From Brevirhabdus sp. (GTDB taxonomy: Bacteria; Pseudomonadota; Alphaproteobacteria; Rhodobacterales; Rhodobacteraceae): 64,000 nt of DNA. The stretch is from the NCBI GenBank assembly GCA_024637315.1, contig JAGXFH010000034.1, positions 124,001-188,000 on the forward strand, written 5' to 3'. Under the pieces are notes generated by a model. The model was given only the letters and a program-made list of their open reading frames with translations. It was not told where the DNA came from and did no database searches. The stretch's first letter is position 1. Each line of letters opens with the position of its first letter. Made by a program: the position numbers and the translations under genes. Shown piece by piece: positions 22,726 through 31,375 of this stretch.

Positions 22726-23733
22726 TCAGCCGTCGAAATCGACCTCTTCCATGATCCGCAACGCGGCGGCGCGTTGGTTCGCCACTTCGGTCAGGTCGAT
22801 GTCGTCGGCTGTGAACGTCCCCCAGCTTGCGACCAGATCAGACACGTTGGCATCCGGCCGTACCGGGTATTCGTTATTGACCTCGGCATAGATCGCCTGC
22901 GCCTCGGGCGAGACCAGATACTCCATCAGCCGGATCGCATTGTCCCTGTTCGGGGCGGCTTTGGTGAGCGCCACGCCCGAGACGTTCACATGGGTGCCGC
23001 CCGCCTCGAAGGTCGGAAAGACGATGCGAACCGATTCGGCCCAGGGCTGCTGCTCCGGATCAGCCATCATCAGGCCCATGTAATAGGTGTTCCCCAGCGA
23101 GATGTCGCATTCCCCGGCCCAGATCGCCTTGACTTGCGCACGGTCATTGCCCTGCGGCTTGCGGGCGAGGTTAGACTTGACACCTGTAACCCAGTCCTTG
23201 GTCGCGTCCTCGCCCGCATGGGCGATCATCGCGGAGGTTAGTGCAAGATTGTAATTGTGCGTACCCGAGCGGGTGCAGATCCGGCCCTTCCACTTGTCCG
23301 ACGCAAGGTCCTCGTAGGTCGTGACCTCGCCGTCCGCGACCCGGTCCTTCGAGGCATAGACGATGCGGGCGCGGGTGGTCAGGCCAAACCACATGTCGTC
23401 GCTGTCGCGCAGCGAGGCGGGGATCGCGGCGTCCAGCACCTCGTTCTCGACCGGCTGGATCACGCCGGCATCGACGATCTGCGTCAGGCTGGCGATATCT
23501 ACGGTCATCACCAGATCGGCAGGCGACCGGTCGCCTTCGGCCACCAGACGCTCGACGATGCCATCCTCGACAAAGCCGAGATTGACGGTGATTCCGGTTT
23601 CCGCGGTGAAGGCATCCATCACCGGCTGGATCAGCTCTGGCTGGCGGGTGGTGTAGATGTTGACGTCGTCGGCCAGCGCCGGGAAAGCACAGGCGAGGGC
23701 GGCAGAGGCAAGATAGATCGCGCGCATGGTCAT
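22726..23733 (-). CDS. Ferric-iron ABC transporter periplasmic binding protein
   Basis: FbpA/FutA-type extracellular solute-binding protein, 335 aa. Signal peptide MTMRAIYLASAALACAFPALA, then DVNIYTTRQPELIQPVMDAFTAE. The tyrosine pair NTYYMG is where ferric-binding proteins coordinate Fe3+. No permease or ATPase gene is next to it, so it must use components encoded elsewhere. AAAGGAG ribosome site precedes ATG 23733. Confidence 0.88.
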   Translation of the reverse strand: MTMRAIYLASAALACAFPALADDVNIYTTRQPELIQPVMDAFTAETGITVNLGFVEDGIVERLVAEGDRSPADLVMTVDIASLTQIVDAGVIQPVENEVLDAAIPASLRDSDDMWFGLTTRARIVYASKDRVADGEVTTYEDLASDKWKGRICTRSGTHNYNLALTSAMIAHAGEDATKDWVTGVKSNLARKPQGNDRAQVKAIWAGECDISLGNTYYMGLMMADPEQQPWAESVRIVFPTFEAGGTHVNVSGVALTKAAPNRDNAIRLMEYLVSPEAQAIYAEVNNEYPVRPDANVSDLVASWGTFTADDIDLTEVANQRAAALRIMEEVDFDG

Positions 23734-23739
23734 GGGAAA

Positions 23740-23759
23740 GCTCCTTTAATTGCAGGAGC
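23740..23759 (-). promoter_or_regulatory. Hairpin over the ribosome site of the iron-binding protein gene
   Basis: GCTCCT and AGGAGC form a perfect 6-bp stem with an 8-nt loop. On the mRNA the second arm is the AGGAG ribosome site itself, just before ATG 23733, so folding could hide it. It may be chance; no ligand-binding domain is evident. Confidence 0.35.
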
Positions 23760-23801
23760 CGTTAAATCCGAGTCTTTTTGTCGGGTCAATACCTGATAAG
23801 T

Positions 23802-24632
23802 TCAGTCGGATAATTTTTGCTCATCGGCCTTAACTGCATCCCAGAGCGCGTCCATCTCGGCCAGGTCGGACTGTTCGGGGCGCTTGCCACTGGCGCCCAG
23901 CTTCGCCTCGACACCCTCGAAACGACGGATGAACTTGGCGTTGGCGGCGCGCAGCGCGTCCTCGGGGTCGATCTTGAGGTGCCGTGCGAGGTTGGCGATG
24001 ACGAACAGAAGATCGCCGAATTCCTCGGCCATCTCCGCATGAGACAGGCGGTCACGCGCCTCGACCAGTTCGCGCGCCTCTTCGACGATCTTGTCGACGA
24101 CCTCGTCCGTCGAAGGCCAGTCGAAGCCGACCCGCGCGGCGCGCTTTTGCAGCTTCACCGCCCGCATCAGCGCGGGCAGCCCGACGGCGACGCCGTCCAG
24201 CGTACCGCCCTCGGATTTGACGGCGCGTTCAGTGGCCTTGATCCTTTCCCAGTCGCGGATCTGTTGATCGGCTGACTTGTCGCGGCTTTCGGCGCCGAAG
24301 ACATGCGGGTGGCGGACGACCATCTTGTCCGAGATTGCATTGGCGACCGTGTCGAAGGTGAAATGTCCGGCCTCTTCGCCGATCTGTGCGTGATAGACGG
24401 TTTGCAGCAGCAGATCGCCCAGCTCGCCCTCCAGATCGCGCCAGTCCTGCCGCTCGATGGCATCGGCGACCTCGTAGGCCTCTTCGATCGTGTAGGGCGC
24501 GATCGAGGCGAAATCCTGTTCGATATCCCACGGGCAGCCAGTCTCGGGGTCGCGCAGGCGGCGCATGATCTCGCGCAGGCGCGGCACGCCGCCTTTGGGG
24601 TCATGGACCAGCGTGTCAGAGGATTTCGTCAT
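23802..24632 (-). CDS. mazG: Nucleoside triphosphate pyrophosphohydrolase MazG
   Basis: Hydrolyses NTPs/dNTPs to monophosphates and pyrophosphate. 276 aa with two MazG domains: EEAYEVADAIERQDWRDLEGELGDLLLQ split over the first, and EEARELVEARDRLSHAEMAEEFGDLLF in the second, plus the DPETGCPWD entry motif. The open frame runs on to 24989 but that part is a shadow of the M20 gene; ATG 24632 (MTKSSDTLVHDPKGG) gives normal length. Divergent from the M20 gene with a 64-bp gap. Confidence 0.94.
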   Translation of the reverse strand: MTKSSDTLVHDPKGGVPRLREIMRRLRDPETGCPWDIEQDFASIAPYTIEEAYEVADAIERQDWRDLEGELGDLLLQTVYHAQIGEEAGHFTFDTVANAISDKMVVRHPHVFGAESRDKSADQQIRDWERIKATERAVKSEGGTLDGVAVGLPALMRAVKLQKRAARVGFDWPSTDEVVDKIVEEARELVEARDRLSHAEMAEEFGDLLFVIANLARHLKIDPEDALRAANAKFIRRFEGVEAKLGASGKRPEQSDLAEMDALWDAVKADEQKLSD

Positions 24633-24696
24633 TGCTTGCGCCGCGCCTTTAAGGTTCTTTGGCCGGGTTATCGCAATCCTGCCGAGGTGAGTCCAC

Positions 24697-25857
24697 ATGC
24701 CCGTCGTCAACCGTATCGCCGATTTCGCCAGCGACATGAAGGAATGGCGGCGCTGGATGCACCGGCATCCCGAGTTGCGGTTCGACTGCCACCAGACGGC
24801 GGGTTTCGTGGTCGAACGGCTGCGCGAATTCGGGGTCGACGAGATCCAAGAGGGGATCGCGGAATCCGGCGTGATCGCGATCATAAAGGGGCAGGGCGCG
24901 GGGCCGACCATCGGCCTGCGCGCCGACATGGATGCGCTGCCGATCAAGGAAGCGACGGGGGCCGACCATGCCAGCGAGACCCCCGGCAAGATGCATGCCT
25001 GTGGTCATGACGGGCATACCACGATGCTGCTGGGGGCGGCGCGCTATCTGGCGGAAACCCGGCGGTTCAAGGGCCGCGTCGCGCTGATCTTCCAGCCGGC
25101 CGAGGAACATGGCGCCGGCGCCGAGGTGATGGTCAAGGCCGGCGTGATGGAGCGTTTCGGGATTGCCCAGGTCTACGCGCTGCACAATGCGCCGGGTATC
25201 CCGCTCGGTCATTTCATGACCACGCCGGGGCCGATAATGGCCGCCGCCGACACCTTCGAGATCCATATCAAAGGGCAGGGCGGACATGGTGCGATGCCGC
25301 ACGAAACCCGCGATCCGGTGATGGCGGCGACGGGCATCGTGCAAGCGATCCAGACCATCGTGAGCCGCAACCACTATGCCGCCGATGACCTAGTGATCTC
25401 GGTGACGCAGATACATACGGGAAGTGCCGATAACATCGTGCCCGACAAGGCCTATATCTGCGGCACGGTCCGGACCTTCGACATCGGCGTGCAGGCGATG
25501 GTGATCCGCCGGTTGCAGCAGATCGTCGACGGCAACGCGCTGGCCTTCGGGGTCGATGCAGAACTTGATTTCCAGCTGGGCTATCCGGCCACCGTGAACC
25601 ATTCCGACAAGGCCGCTTTCGCCGCCGCGGTCGCCCGCGAAGTGTCGGGCGATGCCGCGGTCGATGCCAATTCCGGTCGCGAAATGGGTGCCGAGGATTT
25701 CGCCTACATGCTGCAGGCCCGGCCCGGCGCCTATCTCTTTCTCGGCCAAGGCGACACCGCCGGCCTGCATCACCCGGCCTATGATTTCAACGACGAGGTC
25801 GCCCCGATCGGCGCCTCGTTCTTTGCGCGGCTTGTCGAACAGGCGCAGCCGCTCTGA
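24697..25857 (+). CDS. M20 family amidohydrolase (hippurate hydrolase-like)
   Basis: Zinc amidohydrolase of family M20D, 386 aa, which removes acyl groups from amino acids. RRWMHRHPEL at the start, metal motifs GLRADMDALPI and MHACGHDGHTTML, catalytic glutamates in QPAEEHGAGAEVM, and a dimerisation domain with GGHGAMPHETRDPV. Ribosome site GAGGTGAG. Its position before two ureohydrolases suggests a role in using N-acyl amino acids or guanidino compounds, which is inference. Confidence 0.9.
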   Translation: MPVVNRIADFASDMKEWRRWMHRHPELRFDCHQTAGFVVERLREFGVDEIQEGIAESGVIAIIKGQGAGPTIGLRADMDALPIKEATGADHASETPGKMHACGHDGHTTMLLGAARYLAETRRFKGRVALIFQPAEEHGAGAEVMVKAGVMERFGIAQVYALHNAPGIPLGHFMTTPGPIMAAADTFEIHIKGQGGHGAMPHETRDPVMAATGIVQAIQTIVSRNHYAADDLVISVTQIHTGSADNIVPDKAYICGTVRTFDIGVQAMVIRRLQQIVDGNALAFGVDAELDFQLGYPATVNHSDKAAFAAAVAREVSGDAAVDANSGREMGAEDFAYMLQARPGAYLFLGQGDTAGLHHPAYDFNDEVAPIGASFFARLVEQAQPL

Positions 25858-25860
25858 TCA

Positions 25861-25910
25861 TCTTCTGTTCGGAAATATCCCAGGTTCGGGGCAGCGCCCC
25901 GGTCCGACCT
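25861..25910 (-). repeat. Stem-loop plus GGGATATTT repeat, copy 1
   Basis: On the minus strand a GGGGC-GCT-GCCCC hairpin is followed by GGGATATTT and then, two bases later, GAACAGAAGA. Copy 2 at 27906-27943 shares these blocks on the plus strand, and copy 3 at 39188-39220 is more diverged. It sits between the M20 gene and the first ureohydrolase. Confidence 0.65.
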
Positions 25911-25928
25911 CAAAAAACGGAGCGTATC

Positions 25929-26900
25929 ATGGCCCTCGAAGACGCCAAGAAACAAATCGACCTTGCCTTCACCCGCAAGAACCGCAAGGGCCTTGCCTAT
26001 GAAAATGCCTTTGGAGGTGCGACCTCGTTCCTCAGGCGGCAATACAGCAAGGACCTGACCGGCGTCGATCTGGCGGTCACCGGTGTGCCGTTCGATCAGG
26101 CGGTGACGCACCGGACCGGTGCGCGGTTCGGGCCAAGGGCGATCCGCGAAGCCTCGACATTGCAACCCTATGATCCGCCCTATGGTTGGGACGGGTTCGA
26201 TCCGCTGTCGGATTTCTCGATCGTCGATTACGGCGATCTGGCCTTCGACTATGCCCATACGCCCAGTTTTCCTGGCCTGTTGCAGGCGCATATCGCCGGG
26301 ATTCTGGACGCCGGGCCGGGAACGGTGACGCTTGGCGGCGATCACTTCATCACCCTGCCGATCCTGCGTGCCTATGCCGAGAAGTTCGGCCCGATGTCAG
26401 TGATCCATATCGACGCGCATTCCGATCTCTGGGTCGATGACGACATGGACCGGATCGACCACGGCACGTTCTTTTACAAGGCGGTGAAGACCGGGCTCGT
26501 TGATCCCGAGCGCTCGGTCCAGATCGGTATACGCACCGAATGCGACGATTACCTGGGGGTCGAATATATCGATGCCCGCAGTCTGCACGAAAACGGAACG
26601 GCGGCGGCGGTGAAGCGGGCCAAGGAGATCGTCCGCGAGCATCCCGTCTACATCACCTTCGACATCGACGCGCTTGACCCGGCTTTCGCGCCCGGTACTG
26701 GCACGCCGGTCTGGGGCGGCCTGGCCAGCTGGCAGGCGGCGGCGATTCTGCGCGATCTGGCGGGGATCAACTTGGTCGGGGGCGATGTCGTAGAGGTTTC
26801 GCCGCCGTTCGATCCGACCGGCGCCACGGCGATTGCCGGAGCGCATGTCGCAACGGAACTGATGACGCTTTACTGCTGGTCGCTGAGGCAACGCAGATGA
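25929..26900 (+). CDS. speB: Agmatinase-family ureohydrolase (first of a tandem pair)
   Basis: Binuclear manganese ureohydrolase, 323 aa, which splits urea from agmatine or a related guanidino compound. Metal ligands are all present: H139 in GGDHF, D162/H164/D166 in HIDAHSD, and D245/D247 in FDIDALDPAFAPGTGTP. A conserved TGVPFDQAVTHRTGARFGPRAIREAS region precedes them. Its ATGA overlap with the next ureohydrolase implies co-translation. Agmatine is the usual substrate, but guanidinobutyrate or guanidinopropionate are equally possible. Confidence 0.9.
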   Translation: MALEDAKKQIDLAFTRKNRKGLAYENAFGGATSFLRRQYSKDLTGVDLAVTGVPFDQAVTHRTGARFGPRAIREASTLQPYDPPYGWDGFDPLSDFSIVDYGDLAFDYAHTPSFPGLLQAHIAGILDAGPGTVTLGGDHFITLPILRAYAEKFGPMSVIHIDAHSDLWVDDDMDRIDHGTFFYKAVKTGLVDPERSVQIGIRTECDDYLGVEYIDARSLHENGTAAAVKRAKEIVREHPVYITFDIDALDPAFAPGTGTPVWGGLASWQAAAILRDLAGINLVGGDVVEVSPPFDPTGATAIAGAHVATELMTLYCWSLRQRR

Positions 26901-27838
26901 CCAACCAGCCGCTTGGCGGCAACGAGATGCCGCGATTCGCCGGGCCGAATACCTTCATGCGGCTGCCCACCGCCGACAGCGCGGCAGGGCTTGATGCGGC
27001 CTTTGTCGGGGTGCCGATGGATATCGGCGCCTCGTGGCGGTCGGGGACGCGGTTCGGGCCGAAGGCGATCCGCGCCGAAAGCGCGATGCTGCGGCCCTAC
27101 AACATGGCGACCGGGGCGGCGCCCTTCGACAGCCTGAACTGCGCCGATATCGGCGATGTGGCGATCAACACGTTCGATCTGAAGGATAGCGTGGTAAGGA
27201 TCGCAAATGCTTACGAGGCGATCCTCAGCCATGATACCGTGCCGATGACCATGGGCGGCGATCACACGCTGACGCTGCCGATCCTGCGGGCGATCGCGCG
27301 AAAGCATGGCGCGGTGGGGCTGGTGCATGTCGATGCCCATGCCGATGTCAACATGCAGATGTTCGGCGAGGCAATCGCGCATGGCACACCGTTCCGCCGC
27401 GCCTACGAGGAGGGGCTGATCGACCCCGCCAGGGTCTGGCAGGTAGGCCTGCGTGGCACCGGCTACACCGCCGAGGATTTCGACGAGGCGCGTGGCTGGG
27501 GGTTCCAGGTCGTGCCGGCCGAGGAGATCTGGCATAAGTCGCTGACCCCACTGGCGGTGCTAATCCGCCAGGCGGTTGGCGCGGGTCCGGTCTATGTCAG
27601 TTTCGATATCGACAGCCTCGATCCGGCTTTCGCGCCCGGCACCGGCACGCCCGAAATCGCCGGGCTGACCACGATGCAGGCAGTCGAGCTGATCCGCGGG
27701 CTGGCGGGGCTGGAGATCGTCGGCTGCGATCTGGTCGAGGTGTCGCCGCCCTATGACCCGTCCGGCAACACCGCCCTGGTCGCGGCCAACCTGCTGTACG
27801 AGATGCTGTGCATTCTGCCCGGCGTCGCGCGGCGCTGA
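26897..27838 (+). CDS. Agmatinase/guanidinobutyrase-family ureohydrolase (second of the pair)
   Basis: A second complete binuclear-Mn ureohydrolase, 313 aa, clearly diverged from its neighbour. Ligands H123 (GGDHT), D146/H148/D150 (HVDAHAD), and D237/D239 (FDIDSLDPAFAPGTGTP). The N-terminal DIGASWRSGTRFGPKAIRAESAML is like guanidinobutyrase and guanidinopropionase enzymes. ATG 26897 overlaps the stop of the first gene. Two different guanidino substrates, or a hetero-oligomer, are both possible. Confidence 0.88.
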   Translation: MTNQPLGGNEMPRFAGPNTFMRLPTADSAAGLDAAFVGVPMDIGASWRSGTRFGPKAIRAESAMLRPYNMATGAAPFDSLNCADIGDVAINTFDLKDSVVRIANAYEAILSHDTVPMTMGGDHTLTLPILRAIARKHGAVGLVHVDAHADVNMQMFGEAIAHGTPFRRAYEEGLIDPARVWQVGLRGTGYTAEDFDEARGWGFQVVPAEEIWHKSLTPLAVLIRQAVGAGPVYVSFDIDSLDPAFAPGTGTPEIAGLTTMQAVELIRGLAGLEIVGCDLVEVSPPYDPSGNTALVAANLLYEMLCILPGVARR

Positions 27839-27905
27839 TTCTGGTGACAGATTGAAAGTCTTGCGACGCAAGACATGTCTCGCCCCCCTGCACAGAGACC
27901 CGGGA

Positions 27906-27943
27906 TGCGCTCTGCGCAGGGATATTTGAGAACAGAAGAAAGG
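27906..27943 (+). repeat. Stem-loop plus GGGATATTT repeat, copy 2
   Basis: GCGC-TCT-GCGC hairpin, AG, GGGATATTT (27919-27927), two bases, then GAACAGAAGA. It lies after the second ureohydrolase in the opposite orientation to copy 1, so the two copies bracket the ureohydrolase pair. Confidence 0.65.
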
Positions 27944-27979
27944 TCGGATCGGGGTTGCTGTTGGGCTGGGTCGCGTTAG

Positions 27980-28417
27980 ATGCGGATCATGAAATCTGTG
28001 ATTGTTCTGCTTTCGATCCTGATGGCGGTTGCGCTTTATGTCCGGCTGGCCCCGAGCGACCCGGCCCGCTGGCATGTAGACCCCCGGGCGGCGGATGCGC
28101 CGGATGCGGGCGGCTACCGCACCGAGCTGAGCCTGCCGCTGTCGCCCGAAGACGCGCTGGAGGCATTCGAGAGGATCGCACTTGCGACCACACGCACGCA
28201 TCTGCTGGCGGGCAGTCCGCAGGACGGGCGGATCACCTTTGTCACACGCTCCCGGCTTTGGGGATTTCCCGATTACACCACGGTTGCGGCGATGCCCGCG
28301 CCTGGCGGCAGCCAGTTGGTCGTTCTTGCGCGTCTGAGATTCGGCGGCGGCGATATGGGCGTCAACCGTGACCGCGTCACCCGCTGGCTGGAGGAACTGG
28401 GAGATGGCCTCCAGTAA
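27980..28417 (+). CDS. DUF1499 family protein
   Basis: 145 aa, function unknown. One N-terminal hydrophobic helix ([20 protein letters not shown]) is a signal anchor. The body has the DUF1499 features: a middle [16 protein letters not shown] run and the C-terminal [16 protein letters not shown]. Probably exported or membrane tethered. ATG 27989 is an alternative start. Not obviously tied to prfA downstream. Confidence 0.8.
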   Translation: MRIMKSVIVLLSILMAVALYVRLAPSDPARWHVDPRAADAPDAGGYRTELSLPLSPEDALEAFERIALATTRTHLLAGSPQDGRITFVTRSRLWGFPDYTTVAAMPAPGGSQLVVLARLRFGGGDMGVNRDRVTRWLEELGDGLQ

Positions 28418-28482
28418 GGGGCTGGCCGCGACCTGTTGATCGCGCTCTTGACCCGCCACGCGGCACAGGGCAACAGGCGCGT

Positions 28483-29529
28483 ATGGTACCGATGGACAGA
28501 CTCCAGCAGATCACCGAGCGGTTCGAATATCTCGAGGCGAAGATGTCGGCGGGCGGTGGGGATATTGCGGCTTTGGGCCGTGAATATTCCGAATTGCGCC
28601 CGGTAGTGGCCGAGATCGAGACTTACCGGCAGCTTCGGGCTGATATCTCTGACGCTGAGGCGATGCTCAAAGACCCCGAGATGAAGGCGCTGGCCGAAGA
28701 GGAGTTGCCGGTTCTGCGCGAAAGGTTGCCACAGGTCGAGCAGGCCTTGCGGTTGGCGCTGCTGCCAAAGGATGCGGCCGATGCGCGGCCCGCCATCCTC
28801 GAGATCCGGCCGGGAACGGGGGGCGAGGAGGCGGCCTTGTTCGCGGGCGATCTTCTGCGGATGTACCAGCGCCACGCCGAGGCTCAGGGCTGGAAATTCG
28901 AAATCGTCGAGCTGCAGGAGACCGAGCTTGGCGGGGTCAAGGAACTGATCGCCAACGTGAAGGGCGACGGGGTGTTCGCGCGGTTGAAATATGAAAGCGG
29001 TGTGCACCGGGTGCAGCGGGTGCCCGAGACAGAGAGCGGCGGTCGGATCCATACTTCGGCTGCGACGGTAGCGGTCCTGCCTGAAGCCCAGGAGGTCGAT
29101 ATCGACATCCCCGCGACGGACATCCGGATCGATACGATGCGGGCCTCGGGGGCGGGAGGGCAGCACGTCAACACGACCGACTCGGCGGTGCGGATCACTC
29201 ATATCCCGTCGGGGATCGTGGTGACCAGTTCCGAGAAATCGCAGCATCGCAACCGCGAGATCGCGATGCAGGTGCTGCGCGCGCGGCTATATGACGCCGA
29301 GCGGCAGCGGGTCGACAGCGAACGCTCGGCGACGCGCAAAAGCCAGGTCGGGTCCGGCGACCGGTCGGAGCGGATCCGCACTTACAACTTCCCGCAAGGC
29401 CGGATGACGGATCACCGGATCAACCTGACGCTCTACAAGCTCGACCAGGTGATGCAGGGCGATCTGGGCGAGGTGATCGACGCGCTGGTGGCCGATGACC
29501 AGGCGCGGATGCTGGCCGAGATGGAATGA
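28483..29529 (+). CDS. prfA: Peptide chain release factor 1
   Basis: Reads UAA and UAG and releases the finished peptide. 348 aa. Central [14 protein letters not shown] segment and the catalytic GGQ loop ([17 protein letters not shown]), with [24 protein letters not shown] preceding it in family order. ATG 28483 ([14 protein letters not shown]) or 28492 may start it. The stop overlaps prmC by four bases (ATGA). PrmC methylates the GGQ glutamine of this protein, so the pairing is functional. Confidence 0.97.
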   Translation: MVPMDRLQQITERFEYLEAKMSAGGGDIAALGREYSELRPVVAEIETYRQLRADISDAEAMLKDPEMKALAEEELPVLRERLPQVEQALRLALLPKDAADARPAILEIRPGTGGEEAALFAGDLLRMYQRHAEAQGWKFEIVELQETELGGVKELIANVKGDGVFARLKYESGVHRVQRVPETESGGRIHTSAATVAVLPEAQEVDIDIPATDIRIDTMRASGAGGQHVNTTDSAVRITHIPSGIVVTSSEKSQHRNREIAMQVLRARLYDAERQRVDSERSATRKSQVGSGDRSERIRTYNFPQGRMTDHRINLTLYKLDQVMQGDLGEVIDALVADDQARMLAEME

Positions 29530-30380
29530 GCGGAAGTCGTGCGGGGATGACCGGGACCGAGGCGCAGGCGCAGGGCGCGCGGATGCTGGCGGCGGCGGGC
29601 GTGGCTTGCCCGCGCACGGATGCAAGGGTGTTGCTGGCCCATGCGGCGGGCGTCTCTCGGGACCGGCTGGTGTTGTTGGGAGATCAGGTGATTTCCGAAG
29701 ATACCGCAGAGGTTTACGAGCAACTTTTAAGGCTTCGGGCGGCACGTGTGCCGGTGTCTCAAATTACCGGTCGGCGAGAATTCTACGGCCGGCAGTTCAA
29801 GGTGACGCCGGACGTGCTGGACCCCCGGCCGGATACCGAAACTCTGATCGAGGTGGCGCTGCGGCGCCGGTTTCACCGGCTGCTGGATCTTGGCACCGGG
29901 TCGGGCTGCATCTTGCTGACGCTGCTGGCAGAGCGCGGCGAAGCGACTGGTCTGGGCACTGATATTTCCGACCGCGCTCTGGCGATCGCGGCGCAGAATG
30001 CCGAGGCGCTGGGTGTCGCGGCGCGGTCCCGCTTCAAGGTTTCGAATTGGTTTCAAGATGTTGAGGGAGAGTTCGATCTGATCGTTTCGAATCCGCCTTA
30101 CATTGCCCAAAGCGAAATGGCCGGGTTGGAGCCCGAACTGCGCGATCACGAACCGCGCATGGCGCTGACCCCGGGCGGCGACGGGCTGGCGGCATATCGG
30201 ATCATTGCCGCCGGGCTGGCTGCACATCTGAGCCCTGGCGGGCGCGTGCTGCTGGAAATCGGACCTGTTCAGACCGAGGCTGTGATGGCGCTGCTGGCAG
30301 GGGCCGGATTGACCGCAATTTCGGTGCATCCGGACATTGATGGACGCAACCGGGTTGTCGAAGCCTTCAGCAATGCTTAA
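29526..30380 (+). CDS. prmC: Release-factor glutamine methyltransferase PrmC (HemK)
   Basis: S-adenosylmethionine-dependent methyltransferase acting on the GGQ Gln of release factors. 284 aa. A helical N-terminal domain is followed by motif [17 protein letters not shown] and the catalytic NPPY ([14 protein letters not shown]), with [27 protein letters not shown] split over the linker. Co-translated with prfA. ATG 29526 and a later ATG are both possible starts. Confidence 0.96.
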   Translation: MSGSRAGMTGTEAQAQGARMLAAAGVACPRTDARVLLAHAAGVSRDRLVLLGDQVISEDTAEVYEQLLRLRAARVPVSQITGRREFYGRQFKVTPDVLDPRPDTETLIEVALRRRFHRLLDLGTGSGCILLTLLAERGEATGLGTDISDRALAIAAQNAEALGVAARSRFKVSNWFQDVEGEFDLIVSNPPYIAQSEMAGLEPELRDHEPRMALTPGGDGLAAYRIIAAGLAAHLSPGGRVLLEIGPVQTEAVMALLAGAGLTAISVHPDIDGRNRVVEAFSNA

Positions 30381-30621
30381 CTTTGTAGTGTGAATATAGG
30401 CTCTGCGCGTCACATCGTCCCAAAAAACTGTGTTTTGCGCAATTTTGGCTTGTTTTCCCCGCTTTGCCATGCTTATTCGATTGCACGCGGGTGATGGGCC
30501 TCAGGTGGTCCGCCCCGCCGGACATGCCTAAAAATCGCAGGAACCCATAGGTAAGGCAGCCAAGCCGATTTTGGCACAGGTTCAGGCAAAAGCCCCAAAA
30601 CAAGGCTGGTAACAAAGTACA

Positions 30622-31233
30622 ATGAGATCTTCCAAGTCACGTTCTCGCTCGAAGAACACCAATAACCGCAACCGTTCCGTCGGTAATATCATCAACCGGG
30701 TCTTTGACAGCTCGGGACCCGAGGGAAAGGTGCGCGGTACGCCGCAGCAGATCATCGAAAAATACAACCAGCTGGCGCGAGATGCGCAGCTGTCGAATGA
30801 CCGCGTCGCTGCCGAGAATTTCCAGCAGCATGCCGAGCATTACACGAGGATGCTTGGCGAGGCTCAGCGCGAGATGGACGCCAAGCGCGAGCAGCAGGAA
30901 CGCGAGCAACAGCAGCATCAGCAGCGTCAGCAGCAGAATCAGCAGCGCGACGAGCAGCCGCAGCAGGGTCGCGATGACCAGCCGCAGCAGACGCGTGATG
31001 ACCAGTCTCAGCAGGACCGGGACGACCAGCCTCGCGCTGCGCGTCGGGACCGCCGCGACCAGCGCGACATGGCGCAGCAGGATCAGCCGGACGTGATCGA
31101 CACCGGCAGCGACGACGATAGCGGGCTGGTGGAGACGCCCGAGGAATCGCAGCCCAAGAAGCGTACGCCGCGACCTCGCAAGCCCAAGCCCCCTGCGGCG
31201 GACCGCCCGGATACGCCGGAAGCAGCCGAGTAG
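30622..31233 (+). CDS. DUF4167 protein with glutamine-rich repeat tail
   Basis: 203 aa. The N-terminal domain (residues about 18-90) matches the alphaproteobacterial DUF4167 family: GNIINRVFDSSGPEGKVRGT, then a helix with IEKYNQLARDAQLSNDR. A Q/R/D-rich disordered tail follows, with four tandem 8-residue units starting at residues 109, 117, 125 and 133 (RDDQPQQT-like). A basic proline/lysine tract lies near the C-terminus. Nucleic-acid binding is suggested by charge but unproven. The 241-bp gap upstream is AT-richer and probably holds its promoter. Confidence 0.85.
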   Translation: MRSSKSRSRSKNTNNRNRSVGNIINRVFDSSGPEGKVRGTPQQIIEKYNQLARDAQLSNDRVAAENFQQHAEHYTRMLGEAQREMDAKREQQEREQQQHQQRQQQNQQRDEQPQQGRDDQPQQTRDDQSQQDRDDQPRAARRDRRDQRDMAQQDQPDVIDTGSDDDSGLVETPEESQPKKRTPRPRKPKPPAADRPDTPEAAE

Positions 31234-31375
31234 CCTTATATCCTGTGACCTGGGCGATCAGCCCGCGCCGCGCCCGCGCAGAGTTGTCGTGTCGGTTCGC
31301 AGCGTGTGCTGGTCGGTTGGTTCGGGCACCTGCCGGACATTGACCGGTATCAGGCGATCTCGGCCCATCGCGATC

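Noticed and set aside
22451-22726. Minus-strand frame just after the iron-binding protein, first thought to be a permease remnant
   Set aside because: Arg/Pro-rich, no membrane helices, and it ends inside the nucleoside hydrolase gene.
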